Source of the DNA: Jaenimonas drosophilae
Lineage: Eukaryota > Euglenozoa > Kinetoplastea > Trypanosomatida > Trypanosomatidae
NCBI GenBank assembly: GCA_030849065.1
Contig: JASAON010001605.1
Coordinates: 1 to 64,000 of the forward strand
Reading direction: 5' to 3'
Length of the DNA: 64,000 nucleotides
This document shows positions 30,221 through 40,200 of this stretch, piece after piece (the first letter of the stretch is position 1; every line of letters begins with the position of its first letter). The notes beneath the pieces are model-generated. The model made no database searches. It was not told the DNA's origin and saw only the letters and a list, made by a program, of their open reading frames with translations. A program made the position numbers and the translations under genes.

Positions 30221-30528
30221 TTTGGTGGAAAGGGTGCCTGCGGTGATTTGCACATGAGTAAAAATGAAGATTGAGAAGAAAAGGATGATGGATGATTGGA
30301 TGCAGGGCATTGAGCTCGTTAGGAATGAGCATTCTCGTCATCACATGTTCTACTTGGCAAGGAGCCATATCTACATCCAAGACGACTGAACCGCCGATGG
30401 AGGTGAACGGAGAGGGCCAGTCCACCCACTCATCTAATGCCCCGCATGTTGCTTTGATGCTCGATCGGCGCGGGCGGCACGGCGTCCCAAGTCAGCTGAT
30501 GGCTGAATGAGAGAGGAAAGCAGGACGA

Positions 30529-30759
30529 CTAGGGATTCTCAAGGTTCTTCTTCGCGCGCTCAATCAGCCTACGTTTCTCCTCTTCATCCGCCACTGCTGC
30601 GTATATTTGTTGTCTCTGGGCCCAGAGTGCCATGTACTCAAACAAGTCGGTGGGCTTCTCATTTACTGCCTCCTTCACAAACTGTTCTAGGAGTTGGCGC
30701 ATGCCTACCTCGGTCAGGTAGCTCTGATCCTCCTGATAATGTCGCTGGTACTCAGCCAT
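30529..30759 (-). CDS. Small RIIa-type docking-domain protein
   Basis: 76 residues from the ATG at 30759; the open frame upstream reads as 5' flank. After MAEYQRHYQEDQSYLTEVG comes the module MRQLLEQFVKEAVNEKPTDLFEYMALWAQRQQ, aligning with the modules of the genes at 25680 and 28571, followed by a short basic helix ending RAKKNLENP. The protein is little more than the docking module, like DPY-30 itself (about 100 residues) and small RIIa-domain proteins such as human RIIAD1. It could act as a dimerising partner for other RIIa proteins or as a competitor for anchoring helices. A T9 tract on the minus strand at about 30928-30936 is a possible splice tract. Confidence 0.8.
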   Translation of the reverse strand: MAEYQRHYQEDQSYLTEVGMRQLLEQFVKEAVNEKPTDLFEYMALWAQRQQIYAAVADEEEKRRLIERAKKNLENP

Positions 30760-31133
30760 GGTTGGTGTGGTCGTGAATGGTAAATGTACGGACGCAAACA
30801 AGTAACAAGTATACAATAGACTGACACTTCCGGTTAAGTTTGGCCTGATATACTGTTGGCCAAGCTCAGAAGTACTCTTGAATTGAAGTGTCGCTAAAAG
30901 GGAATCCTATATAGTACAAGAAGACACAAAAAAAAAGATGGCTGGGTTAACATGGACTCATCACTAGGGAGTGGTCACCACACTTGCGAGCTTGACGACG
31001 AAAAGCAAAACTTTTGAGCGGGCGGATGTATGAGTGTGTGCTCGAATTATTCCATCCTTCACCATCATCGTCCTCCTCCCCGTCGGCAGGGTATGAACCA
31101 GTAGGTGTGTGTAGTAATGTACATAAAGTTGCC
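30760..31133. other. Intergenic, 374 bases
   Basis: Holds an A9 run at 30928-30936, a T tract on the coding strand, about 170 bases before the small RIIa gene. Nothing else seen. Confidence 0.5.
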
Positions 31134-32624
31134 TCACGATGGTTTCCGTTTGCTTGCGCTGGAAACGCTTGGTGTCTGTGCTGGAGCGATGGAAGGAAGC
31201 GTAGGGACCGAGCTTCGCTTCTTCTTCGTGATTACAATTGGGGAAGAAAATGCAATGTCCTGAGTGGACGGATCTGCGGGTTGTAGCACAGATGCCTTCT
31301 TGGGCTTCTTCAATGGCACCTTTGTGGGCGACGGGGCCGCCGTGGAGCTTCTCTTTTGAGTCCCGCTCGCGACGGTGGAACGACGTTGGGCATCCATGGA
31401 CACCAGGTATCCCAATGCGGGATCTAGCGTGACTCGGCACTGCGGGCAGGTTTGACGTGGGGAGGGTCCTGTAAACATGGAAGACCCGCCACGGCCGTGG
31501 TGGCAGTTGTTAATGAGCCGTTGTTGGTCGGCCTTGTGTTGCCGCTGCTGACGAGCAACTCGACGCTTGGCTTTTTGGTCCTTCTTGTCACGTTCAGCCG
31601 CCAGCGCCAGCTGCTCGGGGCTGTTCTTGAAGTTCTCCTCCGCCACTCGTCGCGCCGTATCGCGCATCGCCAGCTCCTCCGCCAAGAGGTTCGAGGTGAA
31701 TTGCTCCTCCTCCTCTTCAATGGCCCCACGGGCTTTGCGCTCCTCCACCACGAGGAAGGTCACCGCGCCGCAGTACTGATCCGTCGCTATCTTGTTCTGT
31801 CGGTGACGCTCAACACTCTCTGCGGCTAACCTGGCCTTCTCCTCCACCTCAGCCTTCCATGCATCACGGCCTTCTTCGCGCATGTGGGCTTCCTTCTTCA
31901 GGTGCTCGTAGTGATGGCGGTCAAAGCATTGCTGAAGGCGGATCTCCAGCATGGCCAATGCACGGCGTCGGTCGACGCCAGAAAAGCAGCGACCGTGGAC
32001 CTCTTTCTGCCAGTTGCGGATAGCCTCGAGGGCGAACATTGCGTCATCCTCTAAATCCTGGCGTTCGGTGGTCTCGTCCCGGAGTAGATCCTCCTGCTCC
32101 ACACGAGTGCGGATGTTGTGGTAGTCGCTAAGGGCATCCGCCTTGAGGGCACAGAGCTCCCAATCCTCAAAGCGGCCAATGGCACGAGGAGCTAGCCGCT
32201 TCGTATCGCAGTCTAGCGGGATAACATGGGTACAGTCCTTCTCCAGGCCATGATCAAGCCGGTGCCGCAGCACCCCCTTGATGATGGGTTCCGCTACGAG
32301 ATCCTTTTCTGGCGGTGGCACCACGCGTGATGAAACGTGGCAGGACGTCTGCCTCCACTCCTCCCCATCTTGGAGGTACTCATCTGGAGAAGGAAACAGA
32401 GCTGATTCACGTGGGGAGACAGCACCCCCAGTGGTGCGTACTTTGGGGGAGCCACCTGCTGCGAGGGAGGAATACTCTACGTTGCCGGATGAGCTCTGCT
32501 TTGGGAGCGCAGTTGCCTCAGCGGATGCTCGTCCAGGTGAATGATGTTGTTTTATGTTCGCCGTCGGCGGTTTGGAAGGCGACGCAGGTGACCTCCTCGG
32601 AGGTCCTACTGAAGCCCCTGCCAT
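31134..32624 (-). CDS. Unrecognised coiled-coil protein with a Cys-pair motif
   Basis: 496 residues from the ATG at 32624. The first 110 residues are Ser/Pro-rich. Residues about 110-380 are strongly helical and charged (for example HYEHLKKEAHMREEGRDAWKAEVEEKARLAAESVERHRQ and ERDKKDQKAKRRVARQQRQHKADQQRLI), indicating a long coiled coil. Near 395 there is CHHGRGGSSMFTGPSPRQTCPQCRVTLDPALGYL, whose Cys/His spacing could bind a metal ion. The last 80 residues are Lys/Ser/Pro-rich. This order (disordered head, coiled coil, basic tail) is common among flagellar and cytoskeletal proteins of kinetoplastids, but no family is recognised. It follows the TRAPPC12-like gene after a 216-base spacer. Confidence 0.7.
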   Translation of the reverse strand: MAGASVGPPRRSPASPSKPPTANIKQHHSPGRASAEATALPKQSSSGNVEYSSLAAGGSPKVRTTGGAVSPRESALFPSPDEYLQDGEEWRQTSCHVSSRVVPPPEKDLVAEPIIKGVLRHRLDHGLEKDCTHVIPLDCDTKRLAPRAIGRFEDWELCALKADALSDYHNIRTRVEQEDLLRDETTERQDLEDDAMFALEAIRNWQKEVHGRCFSGVDRRRALAMLEIRLQQCFDRHHYEHLKKEAHMREEGRDAWKAEVEEKARLAAESVERHRQNKIATDQYCGAVTFLVVEERKARGAIEEEEEQFTSNLLAEELAMRDTARRVAEENFKNSPEQLALAAERDKKDQKAKRRVARQQRQHKADQQRLINNCHHGRGGSSMFTGPSPRQTCPQCRVTLDPALGYLVSMDAQRRSTVASGTQKRSSTAAPSPTKVPLKKPKKASVLQPADPSTQDIAFSSPIVITKKKRSSVPTLPSIAPAQTPSVSSASKRKPS

Positions 32625-32840
32625 AGACGAAGGTGCTACGAACTAATGTGCAGGCAACGTGGGAGCAAAGAAACGCAGAGGAGAATAAGTGAGTAGTGGG
32701 CAAGAGACCTCGGCACCTATAATCGTCATGATCCAGCAGCAAGCATCGTCGGAGTAGATTGAAGTGTGTGGGGTGGAGAGGTAGGGAAGGTATGTAGCTG
32801 TTGCTCACCCATCAATCAGCCCGTGGAACCTATCATTCAC

Positions 32841-34115
32841 CTACACAAGCTTCTCCAGTGGAGGGATGGCACTCCGCTCACAGCAGAAAACTTCCACCAG
32901 GTCCGCCAAGCGGGCCAATGGCGCTGACCGACGGCCGCGCAACGTGTAGAAGCGCGACGCAACCCCGAGGAGGGCATCTGACTGGCACCACGCCTGCGGA
33001 TGGGTTCGCAAGTAGTCCTCCATGGTGGACATCAACGAGGGCATCACAGTGAATTCGCGTCTCGTGCTCTGGTCCGACGCTTCCAGAGCCATGCAGCTCA
33101 CATGAGAGGCCTGGGCACTCGTCATCAACAAACCTTCCATCTGTCGGACAACCTCAGCCTCCTCGACATTGTCCGTGAACGTGTCCGTGAAGGCCACTTC
33201 AGCTGCTTGCATCTCCTCAGCAAGACTCCGAAACCGGCGTGTGGCGTCTGAAAACTGGCCATAAAATACAAGGGCGAAGCCTTCATTCATTCCCACAATG
33301 TGCTGGTACAGCGTGGCCACCGCTGAATCCGATATAACCTCTTGTTGCTCTGCCAGGTGTTCCATATGGGAGAATAGCTCGTGGGCCAACATAAAGCGCC
33401 CCACACTAAGACACACGCACGCAAACTGCTGGAGGCGAAGCACGTGGCAAAGTTGGCGCACCGAGGTCGAATCGTGGCTTTGCTCCTCCTCCTCCTCCTC
33501 CAGTTGTATCAACTCCTGAAGCATGCTGATTGCTAGGTCCGTCTGTCCACGTGTGACGTACAAGTGAATGAGGGCATGCCTCACGCGCCGTTCTCGATGA
33601 TGGCGCAGGCGTCGTCTGTCGTCGTTCGGCTCACCCATCACGACGGGCCGTTGCACCTCATCCAAAAGTTGCAACAGCAGCTTCTCGGATTCTGCAGCGC
33701 GACTCAGCTGCTTTGGTAGCAGTGCTGCGAGGAAGCGAAGGGAAAAGGGGACCTCGACCCCGTCCAGGCCCATCTCGTTGCCGTAGGCCAACGTGTCGTC
33801 CAGGAGCTTTTGTGCCTCGGCATAGCGTCGAAGCTTGAAGAGAGCGGTAGCTTGCACCAGAACATAGGGAAGACGCGCCGCCATCAGTGGTCCCGTAGGA
33901 TCCTCCGCACTAGCTGCAGTGGTGGCCACAGCAGCAGCCTCCGCCTCCAATTGCCGGCTGAGGGTCAACACCATCGACCACTCTCCATTGCTGGCGTAGT
34001 GCCGCAGCCCGTCATCGTTTGTGGGGACGTTCTGCAGCGTAGTCCGCTGGTATTGGGATGGGAGATGACCCCCGCAGAAAGATGTTGCTCCCTGGCGAGC
34101 CGACTCTGACGCCAT
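32841..34115 (-). CDS. TRAPPC12: TRAPPC12-like TPR protein
   Basis: 424 residues from the ATG at 34115; the TTG nine bases upstream is not a start. Helical-pair repeats cover most of the length. Segments AARLPYVLVQATALFKLRRYAEAQKLLDD, EVPFSLRFLAALLPKQLSRAAESEKLLLQLL, RRVRHALIHLYVTRGQTDLAISMLQELIQL and MNEGFALVFYGQFSDATRRFRSLAEEM follow the order and wording of the C-terminal TPR half of human TRAPPC12 (VPFALRILHAELP..., RLGRVMYSMANCLL..., NSAFLHLGQNNFAEAHRFF). Animal TRAPPC12 has an extra disordered N-terminal half that is absent here. The protein is a subunit of TRAPPIII, a tethering and Rab-exchange complex of the secretory and autophagy pathways, acting in the cytoplasm at ER-Golgi membranes. 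A plain TPR protein is the alternative. A T11 splice tract lies about 60 bases upstream. Confidence 0.65.
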   Translation of the reverse strand: MASESARQGATSFCGGHLPSQYQRTTLQNVPTNDDGLRHYASNGEWSMVLTLSRQLEAEAAAVATTAASAEDPTGPLMAARLPYVLVQATALFKLRRYAEAQKLLDDTLAYGNEMGLDGVEVPFSLRFLAALLPKQLSRAAESEKLLLQLLDEVQRPVVMGEPNDDRRRLRHHRERRVRHALIHLYVTRGQTDLAISMLQELIQLEEEEEEQSHDSTSVRQLCHVLRLQQFACVCLSVGRFMLAHELFSHMEHLAEQQEVISDSAVATLYQHIVGMNEGFALVFYGQFSDATRRFRSLAEEMQAAEVAFTDTFTDNVEEAEVVRQMEGLLMTSAQASHVSCMALEASDQSTRREFTVMPSLMSTMEDYLRTHPQAWCQSDALLGVASRFYTLRGRRSAPLARLADLVEVFCCERSAIPPLEKLV

Positions 34116-34175
34116 GCTCAGCAATGGATGTTTGACCTATGAGAAAGCAACTGTACTCTCTGCACGGTGAGGCAC

Positions 34176-34186
34176 AAAAAAAAAAA
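34176..34186 (-). promoter_or_regulatory. Candidate polypyrimidine tract for the TRAPPC12-like gene
   Basis: T11 on the minus strand, followed by several AG dinucleotides before the ATG at 34115. The short distance makes it a good acceptor candidate. Inference from position. Confidence 0.45.
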
Positions 34187-34345
34187 GCAACGACGACAGA
34201 AGTATGAGTTAGTAGAAGAAGAGCACTTTCAGTTAGGGAGGAGCCACAGTTCCCCGTGTGTGGTACCACCAGAAGATAGTAAGGTGTCCTGTGAGCAGAA
34301 AGGCAATGTAGCAGAAAAAACAACAACGTCAACTGGCTCGTCTTG

Positions 34346-35908
34346 TCAGTTCGAAGGGATGAGATGGTTCCTGATGTACTGGCATAGAGCAGAAAAGGGA
34401 GAGCGCGTGCACTTGGCCACATCGAGCAGAGTCCCTTGGCTGTCTGCGCCTTGCCACATGGGCCATGATGAGCCCATTTCACGAAGCACCATCAAGGTTG
34501 CGGTAGCTTGGGAACTGCGCGCATTTCCCGCCACACACCATCCCGCGGGAGTGCGCCCATATCGGTCCTCCGCATCGACATGCTGATATGCCGAACACTT
34601 GCAGAAGGCGGTCTGGTGCTCTGTAAAGAGGTGACGCAGAATGGACGCCTGGGCACCACGCGCACAGTAGTGAATGGCATGAGCTTTCATGCGATTTGGT
34701 TGCCATAGCACGTCTACTCCAAAGCGCTGCACATACCATTCCAACACCCTCAGGCTTCCTCCTTCAGCTGCGGCAAGAAGGGCGGTGTGCCAAGGTCCTT
34801 TGCAGAACCTGGTGGCAGGCTCACCGTCAATCCCGGTCTGACGATCCCACGCGTGCTCGAACGTCTGTGGACGGTCACCCAGAGCCGCTATAATGAGAAT
34901 AGGGAGAAGGTCCTCATCCCATAGCTCTCCGTGCAGTGGATGATGCTCCTGCAGCCACTCCAAGAGATCGAACTGGCCATATGCTGCTGCCAACGCAGAA
35001 ACACGCATACCACGTGTGTGGTGTCGCTGTCCCCAGATATTGCGTCCGACGGGGCAGACTTTCTGCTCGTCCAGGACCACATGTGGGCCGAGAAGTTCCA
35101 GTAAGTAGCTGAGGACGTCGATATGGCCACCAGCTGCGGCGTAGTGAGCAAGATAGAACCCCGTGCAGTCGTAGCCATCACGAGCGATGATGTCCATCGA
35201 GTAGCACGATGGTGACAATTCTTCAACGACATCATCCACGACGCATTCCATGGACAACGATGCTTGGCGCACCAACATACCCAATCCACCCTGTAACTGA
35301 CTCAGCCGGTGCAGCAACGTCGCATCACCCAGCTCAGCCGCGAAGTGAGCCACGGAGTAGGATGGATCCGTTAATCGCGGTAGCCACGGCGTGGATTTAC
35401 TCGCGGAACGAGCATACTCCATCAACGGTCTGTCCTGCAATGACTTGTCCTGGACACCGCTCCCGCACCAGGCCAGTGTTCGGCAATTGAGGAGCTGCAC
35501 CTCCCTCAGGTTCCAGCGCACAGGGGTGCGGGGACTCTCGGATGCTGCACGCTCCAACTCCTCCATCCATGATATCATCACTTCTCGGAACAGTGCTCCA
35601 GGATGACGGCTGACAACGTCGTAGGTGAAGTAGCCAGACCCTTCATCCACAGAGGAAGAATCCACGGCCGACGACAAGGCTGCAGGGGCCATCCAGTTTG
35701 CTGGCGAGGGTGGAACGCCTCCACATGTCTCTTCGGATAGCTTGCGTAGCGCCGTGGAGGTGTCGCAATTCGATGCACGTGTGGGTAGGAGCGCACTGGT
35801 AGCTCCCGGAGACCGAGGTGTGAGCCTCCCTTCGAAGCGATTACGGAGGGCAGCCCACAAGTGCTCCGTCTTCTTTGAGGTGCACCAGCGTAGCCCACTG
35901 GATCTCAT
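34346..35908 (-). CDS. Ankyrin-repeat-type protein
   Basis: 520 residues from the ATG at 35908 (MRSSGLRWCTSKKTEHLWAA); the extra 26 codons upstream begin with TTG. From about residue 190 to the end, ankyrin-like helix pairs recur: SYSVAHFAAELGDATLLHRLSQL, DCTGFYLAHYAAAGGHIDVLSYLLELL, RVSALAAAYGQFDLLEWLQEH, PWHTALLAAAEGGSLRVLEWYVQRFGVDV, AHAIHYCARGAQASILRHLF and TPAGWCVAGNARSSQATATLMVL. Spacing between repeats is long and irregular, as in divergent protist ankyrins. The N-terminal 150 residues are basic and Ser/Thr/Pro-rich. There is no enzymatic domain, so a scaffold role is inferred; the partner is unknown. The gene lies 230 bases upstream of the TRAPPC12-like gene in transcription order. 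Confidence 0.75.
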   Translation of the reverse strand: MRSSGLRWCTSKKTEHLWAALRNRFEGRLTPRSPGATSALLPTRASNCDTSTALRKLSEETCGGVPPSPANWMAPAALSSAVDSSSVDEGSGYFTYDVVSRHPGALFREVMISWMEELERAASESPRTPVRWNLREVQLLNCRTLAWCGSGVQDKSLQDRPLMEYARSASKSTPWLPRLTDPSYSVAHFAAELGDATLLHRLSQLQGGLGMLVRQASLSMECVVDDVVEELSPSCYSMDIIARDGYDCTGFYLAHYAAAGGHIDVLSYLLELLGPHVVLDEQKVCPVGRNIWGQRHHTRGMRVSALAAAYGQFDLLEWLQEHHPLHGELWDEDLLPILIIAALGDRPQTFEHAWDRQTGIDGEPATRFCKGPWHTALLAAAEGGSLRVLEWYVQRFGVDVLWQPNRMKAHAIHYCARGAQASILRHLFTEHQTAFCKCSAYQHVDAEDRYGRTPAGWCVAGNARSSQATATLMVLREMGSSWPMWQGADSQGTLLDVAKCTRSPFSALCQYIRNHLIPSN

Positions 35909-37271
35909 GCTTCGTCTATGATAATGAAGCACGATTGGAATGTGCCTAATATGTTGGAGCGCATAGAACAATGAAAATGACAACAAGATGGATGAAAATC
36001 AGAGAGTTACTGGCTGAAACAGGAATGATTGTAGGATTGCAGCATTAGTGATGCAGTTTGCCACAACCCCGTCAATGGGGAAGAAGGACGGATGGAGAAC
36101 GACCAAGTCGTATGAGTCAAGAGAAGGGTGGGAGGGCCCTCAGCAGTCCATACACAGCAGCATGTAGCCTTCGACACATATCCGCATGGACCTCGTCGAG
36201 GTCACCAGAACAGATCTCATCGACCGCCGCACAAGCGCACGTGCGAATCTGTACCTGGGGACGAGAGGAGTGCGTGTGTGCGTGTGTTGCGCCGCATAAC
36301 AAGTTGACGGGCAGAGGGGAGTGGTAGAGAGATTGAAGGGCAAAAGGGAGAGAGAGCACTCAACGCCAAAGTACGTAGACACTTCACTGAAAATCCACAG
36401 CACAGAAGAAAAACCGAGAAGATCAAAGTGTCACCGCTGTGGTGCTTCTGTGTCATGGCGTGCCTTCACACTCCGCGAACACAAGTAGCTCAACATTTGT
36501 CGCCCTCGAAAAGCATCGTGGGAGGCCCACCGCCCCGTATCAACAATCGTATGAGAATTGACGTATGAGGTACGAGGTATGAGGAAATCCTTCCTCATTC
36601 CGTCGTTACGCTACTCATCGGACGAAGTGTATGTCGGCCATCGACGTGTCGAACACATGTGCAGAACAAACAAAAGTGGAAGAGATCATTTGCGGGTTCA
36701 GAGGACGAGATGTATGGAACATGTTTGGTGGAGAGGGAAGGGGGAGAGACACCAAGCGTGGTGCTTGGCCCATGAGACGAGGGAGATTGGTGGGGGCTGG
36801 TCCACGGAATGTATAAAGACACACATGAGCAAACAAGCCAAAAGGTACAATGAGATGACCACCGTGGACGTTTGCCCCCCTCCTCATCGTCTCTACACTT
36901 TGCGTGCATCCTATTCTTATCATGTGTAGCTCCCCGTTCTCCCTCTCCACCGCCTACAGTAAAACCCACAACGACGACAAAACAATGATGCCACAACAGC
37001 TGAGGACATCACGCGGGAAGGAATACAAGAGGGGTATGGTTCCAGCCCGAGTGAAACTCGTACCGCCGTTGACAGCACGCACATTCATCATCATCGTCAT
37101 GGTTGGTTATGGATGGCCATGTGGAGGGAGGTCCCGCGCCAGAGGCGTAGGATGACGAGTATCAGTAGCACCTCTGCATCCACACATACGTGCACGCACT
37201 GTACATCAGGGCGTGTAGGTAGGGCCACACAAAAGAAGAAACTAGAGGTGGGTGGAGAGAACATGCTGAGC
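35909..37271. other. Intergenic, 1.36 kb, no gene seen
   Basis: Long spacer between the kinase stop and the ankyrin-gene start. Several purine-rich plus-strand stretches (about 36301-36356 and 36735-36790) are pyrimidine tracts on the coding strand. Candidate short frames are His/Thr/Ser-rich and not credible. Confidence 0.5.
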
Positions 37272-40200
37272 TCAGACAGAGGTAATGGAGAAGGCCGATT
37301 GGCGTGAAACGTCGGCTGCAATCTCCTTCGTTGCGTCGAAGACAGTGGGAAGTTTGTCCACGTCGTTGGATATGGCACTGGTTGCGGAGAGCATGGGATG
37401 CACGAGGAGATCCTGGGCTGTAGGGCGTTTCTCTGGCTCCATGAGAAAGCACTTGCGGATGAAGTCGTTCACCAACGGATTGTCAGGGATCTCCTGCAGG
37501 AACTCTGTGGTGCTCGCCATGTCTCCCAGTAGGGAGTTCTGATCCATGAAGCGGGGTGGGCAGGCAAACAGCTCGCACACGAGACAACCAACGGACCAGA
37601 TATCACATGGAAGGGAGTGCTTCTCCCCCTTGTAGACTTCCGGCGCCATGTAGCGAAAGGTGCCGGTGACCTCCTTCGTTGCCGCCCCCTGTCGCGCTGT
37701 ACCAAAGTCGGTCAGCTTGATGGAGTCTCCCTTGAGAAGGATATTCTGTGGCTTGATATCACGATGGGTGATGCCTCGCCCGTGGAGGTAGGCAATGGCC
37801 GAGAGTACCTGGCGGATGATTTGGATCACCGTGAGATGCGCTGGCTTCTTTCGGCGGCCTACAATGATGTCGGTGAGGGAGCCCTGACACAGTTCCATGA
37901 AGAGACTCACATTGTTCTCCTGACGTTCGCAGTGGAAATAGTGAACAATGTTGGGATGGTTCAGGCTACACATAATCTGGATCTCATTGAGCAACTGGTT
38001 GATGGAGTCCTCACGATCGGCGCCGAAGTAGAACATCTTCACCGCCATGATACCTCCAGTCAGGTCGCTGGTGGCTTCGTACACCGCTCCGTAGGAGCCG
38101 CGGCCAAGGAGCTTTCCCTTCGTCCAGGGGGAGTCCTGGCGCAGGGTGAGAATGCGCTCACGCTCCTGGAGGGCGGAGATGGCGTTCTTCTTCATGGAAA
38201 CCGTCTTGCCCACTTCTACAATGACATTTTGTGCATCTCGTCCGGCGATGGGGAGCCGAATGACGTACTCGTAGTTACCCGGTACGGGGGTGTCAGTGTC
38301 CAGAAGAGGAATCACCACAGCACCATGGTCTCCACTAAGAATATCGCGGCACGTGCGGAGCCACTCAGTGTCGCAGATCACTACGTCCACCTCGCATGGC
38401 CGTGCGGCTAGACGCTGTTCAAGATCGCTCACCTCCTGTACGCTAGCCAGAGAGACAAACATGGTTTTCAACAAGATCAGTGATAGGTTATGCTGATCCA
38501 CCATGTTGGAGACTGCCGTCACAACATTCACGGTACAGTTGATAATAGTACGGGCTTGGGTCAACTGCTGGGCCTGCTCAGACCCAGGGTTCGTGGTTTC
38601 CTCAGAGTCCTCGACAAAGGCAGCAACCTGGCATGGGAAGTGAAGAATGACCATCTTATCCACGAAGTAGGCGTTACCTGCGGTCCCACGAAGCATGGGC
38701 TGGAGCATCTGCTCGAGCTGAGAGCGGTTCCACCGACGGCACTTTGCCCCGGGTGAGATTGTTACGGCCAGCGTGTACACGTTTCCACGAACATTGAGCG
38801 TTTGAACACTGATGGCGCAGCGTCCACCAGCTTGTGACACCACCATGCCAATGGTCTTGGGTACGAGCGGACTGGAGCACAGCGTGGGTGGGCACATGGG
38901 GTCCACATTAATGTCATGAGAGTTGCTGTTGTTGCTGCCAATCGCACGACCCAGAAGTTGTTCCACATTGGACCACTCCCACTCCGCCACCATCTCACGG
39001 GCGTGCTCCTCTACCAAGTTTGCCCAGCAACTATGCATGAACTGTCGGATGTTTCGAACTGAGTTGCTATCTTCTGCAGTCAGTGTTCCGCGCTCTGAGA
39101 GGACCGTCAACGCCGCACTAGCTTCGCTGATCTGGTAATTGTGAATGTACGTGCGGTACTCACGCAAATTATCCTTGGCGTTGGCGCAAATGAGAATCGA
39201 GCCAACCTCCTTTCCGGAGTGGCTAATGATGGGCGAGACTGTCGTAAACAATGTGGCTGGTGCAGCAACAAGGGAGCGTAGCTTGATCTTGATCAGGTTT
39301 CCCTTCTTGGCACGTTTCAGTTGCTCACAAATATCGTCTCCGCTCGATGGGGACTGGACTACCTCGCTCAGCGGCTTCCCGACGCAGCCACCTTCGAGGA
39401 ATCCTGTGATAACCTCAGCCGCACTATTCCAGCGGGTGATGATGAAGTTTTCGTCGTACGCGATCATCACCACTTGGGCATCTAACTGCCGTCCATCAAT
39501 GTAGCCCATGTCCGACCCATACTCGATGCTGTAGAAGCCCTGCTTGGTCTCACCGCCAGCGACGGCCTTGGCGAGGGGAGCATCCCCGGAGTTGCCAAGT
39601 GGACCGGCTCCATCCTTGTTCTGGTCCGTCGCCCGCACACGCATGAGCAACTCAACCTCCCGCGGGTTTCCATTGATGACGCACTCGTTGAAGAAGCGCG
39701 AGTAGAGCGTGTGGAGGGATTGTGCGGAGAGGATGGAAAAGCGCATGTAAATGGCGCTAAATATGATCAAAATGACAGCGGTGATAATGGTCACGGTGAG
39801 CCCAACTGCTCGAGGCGGGTTGACGGCTCCGACAACGACCATGACCGCAACAGCCAACACGACAGCAACCCCAAAGAGAATGTTAGTGCAGAAGTAGATA
39901 TATGAATCATAGTCAACCATCTCGCGGCGGAACTTCATGTAGTGAGGAAAGCGTAGGTGAGCCTGGCGCATATGGCTTGCGCAATCTCCAGCAAGGCCTT
40001 GGCATGGCTTTTTCCATGCTAAGGCCTGGGGACTAATGGTCACCACCTCCTGCAAGAATAAACGGCTAAGTCGCTCCAGCAGCTTGGGGAGTTCCTCGTC
40101 GAGGCATTCGACGCCATCATCGCTGAAGGTGCGGTACGCCGACTTCGGGATATCGCTGAGAACTTTCAGCTTCCGGTAGATGGTGAGGTAGAGAACATTG

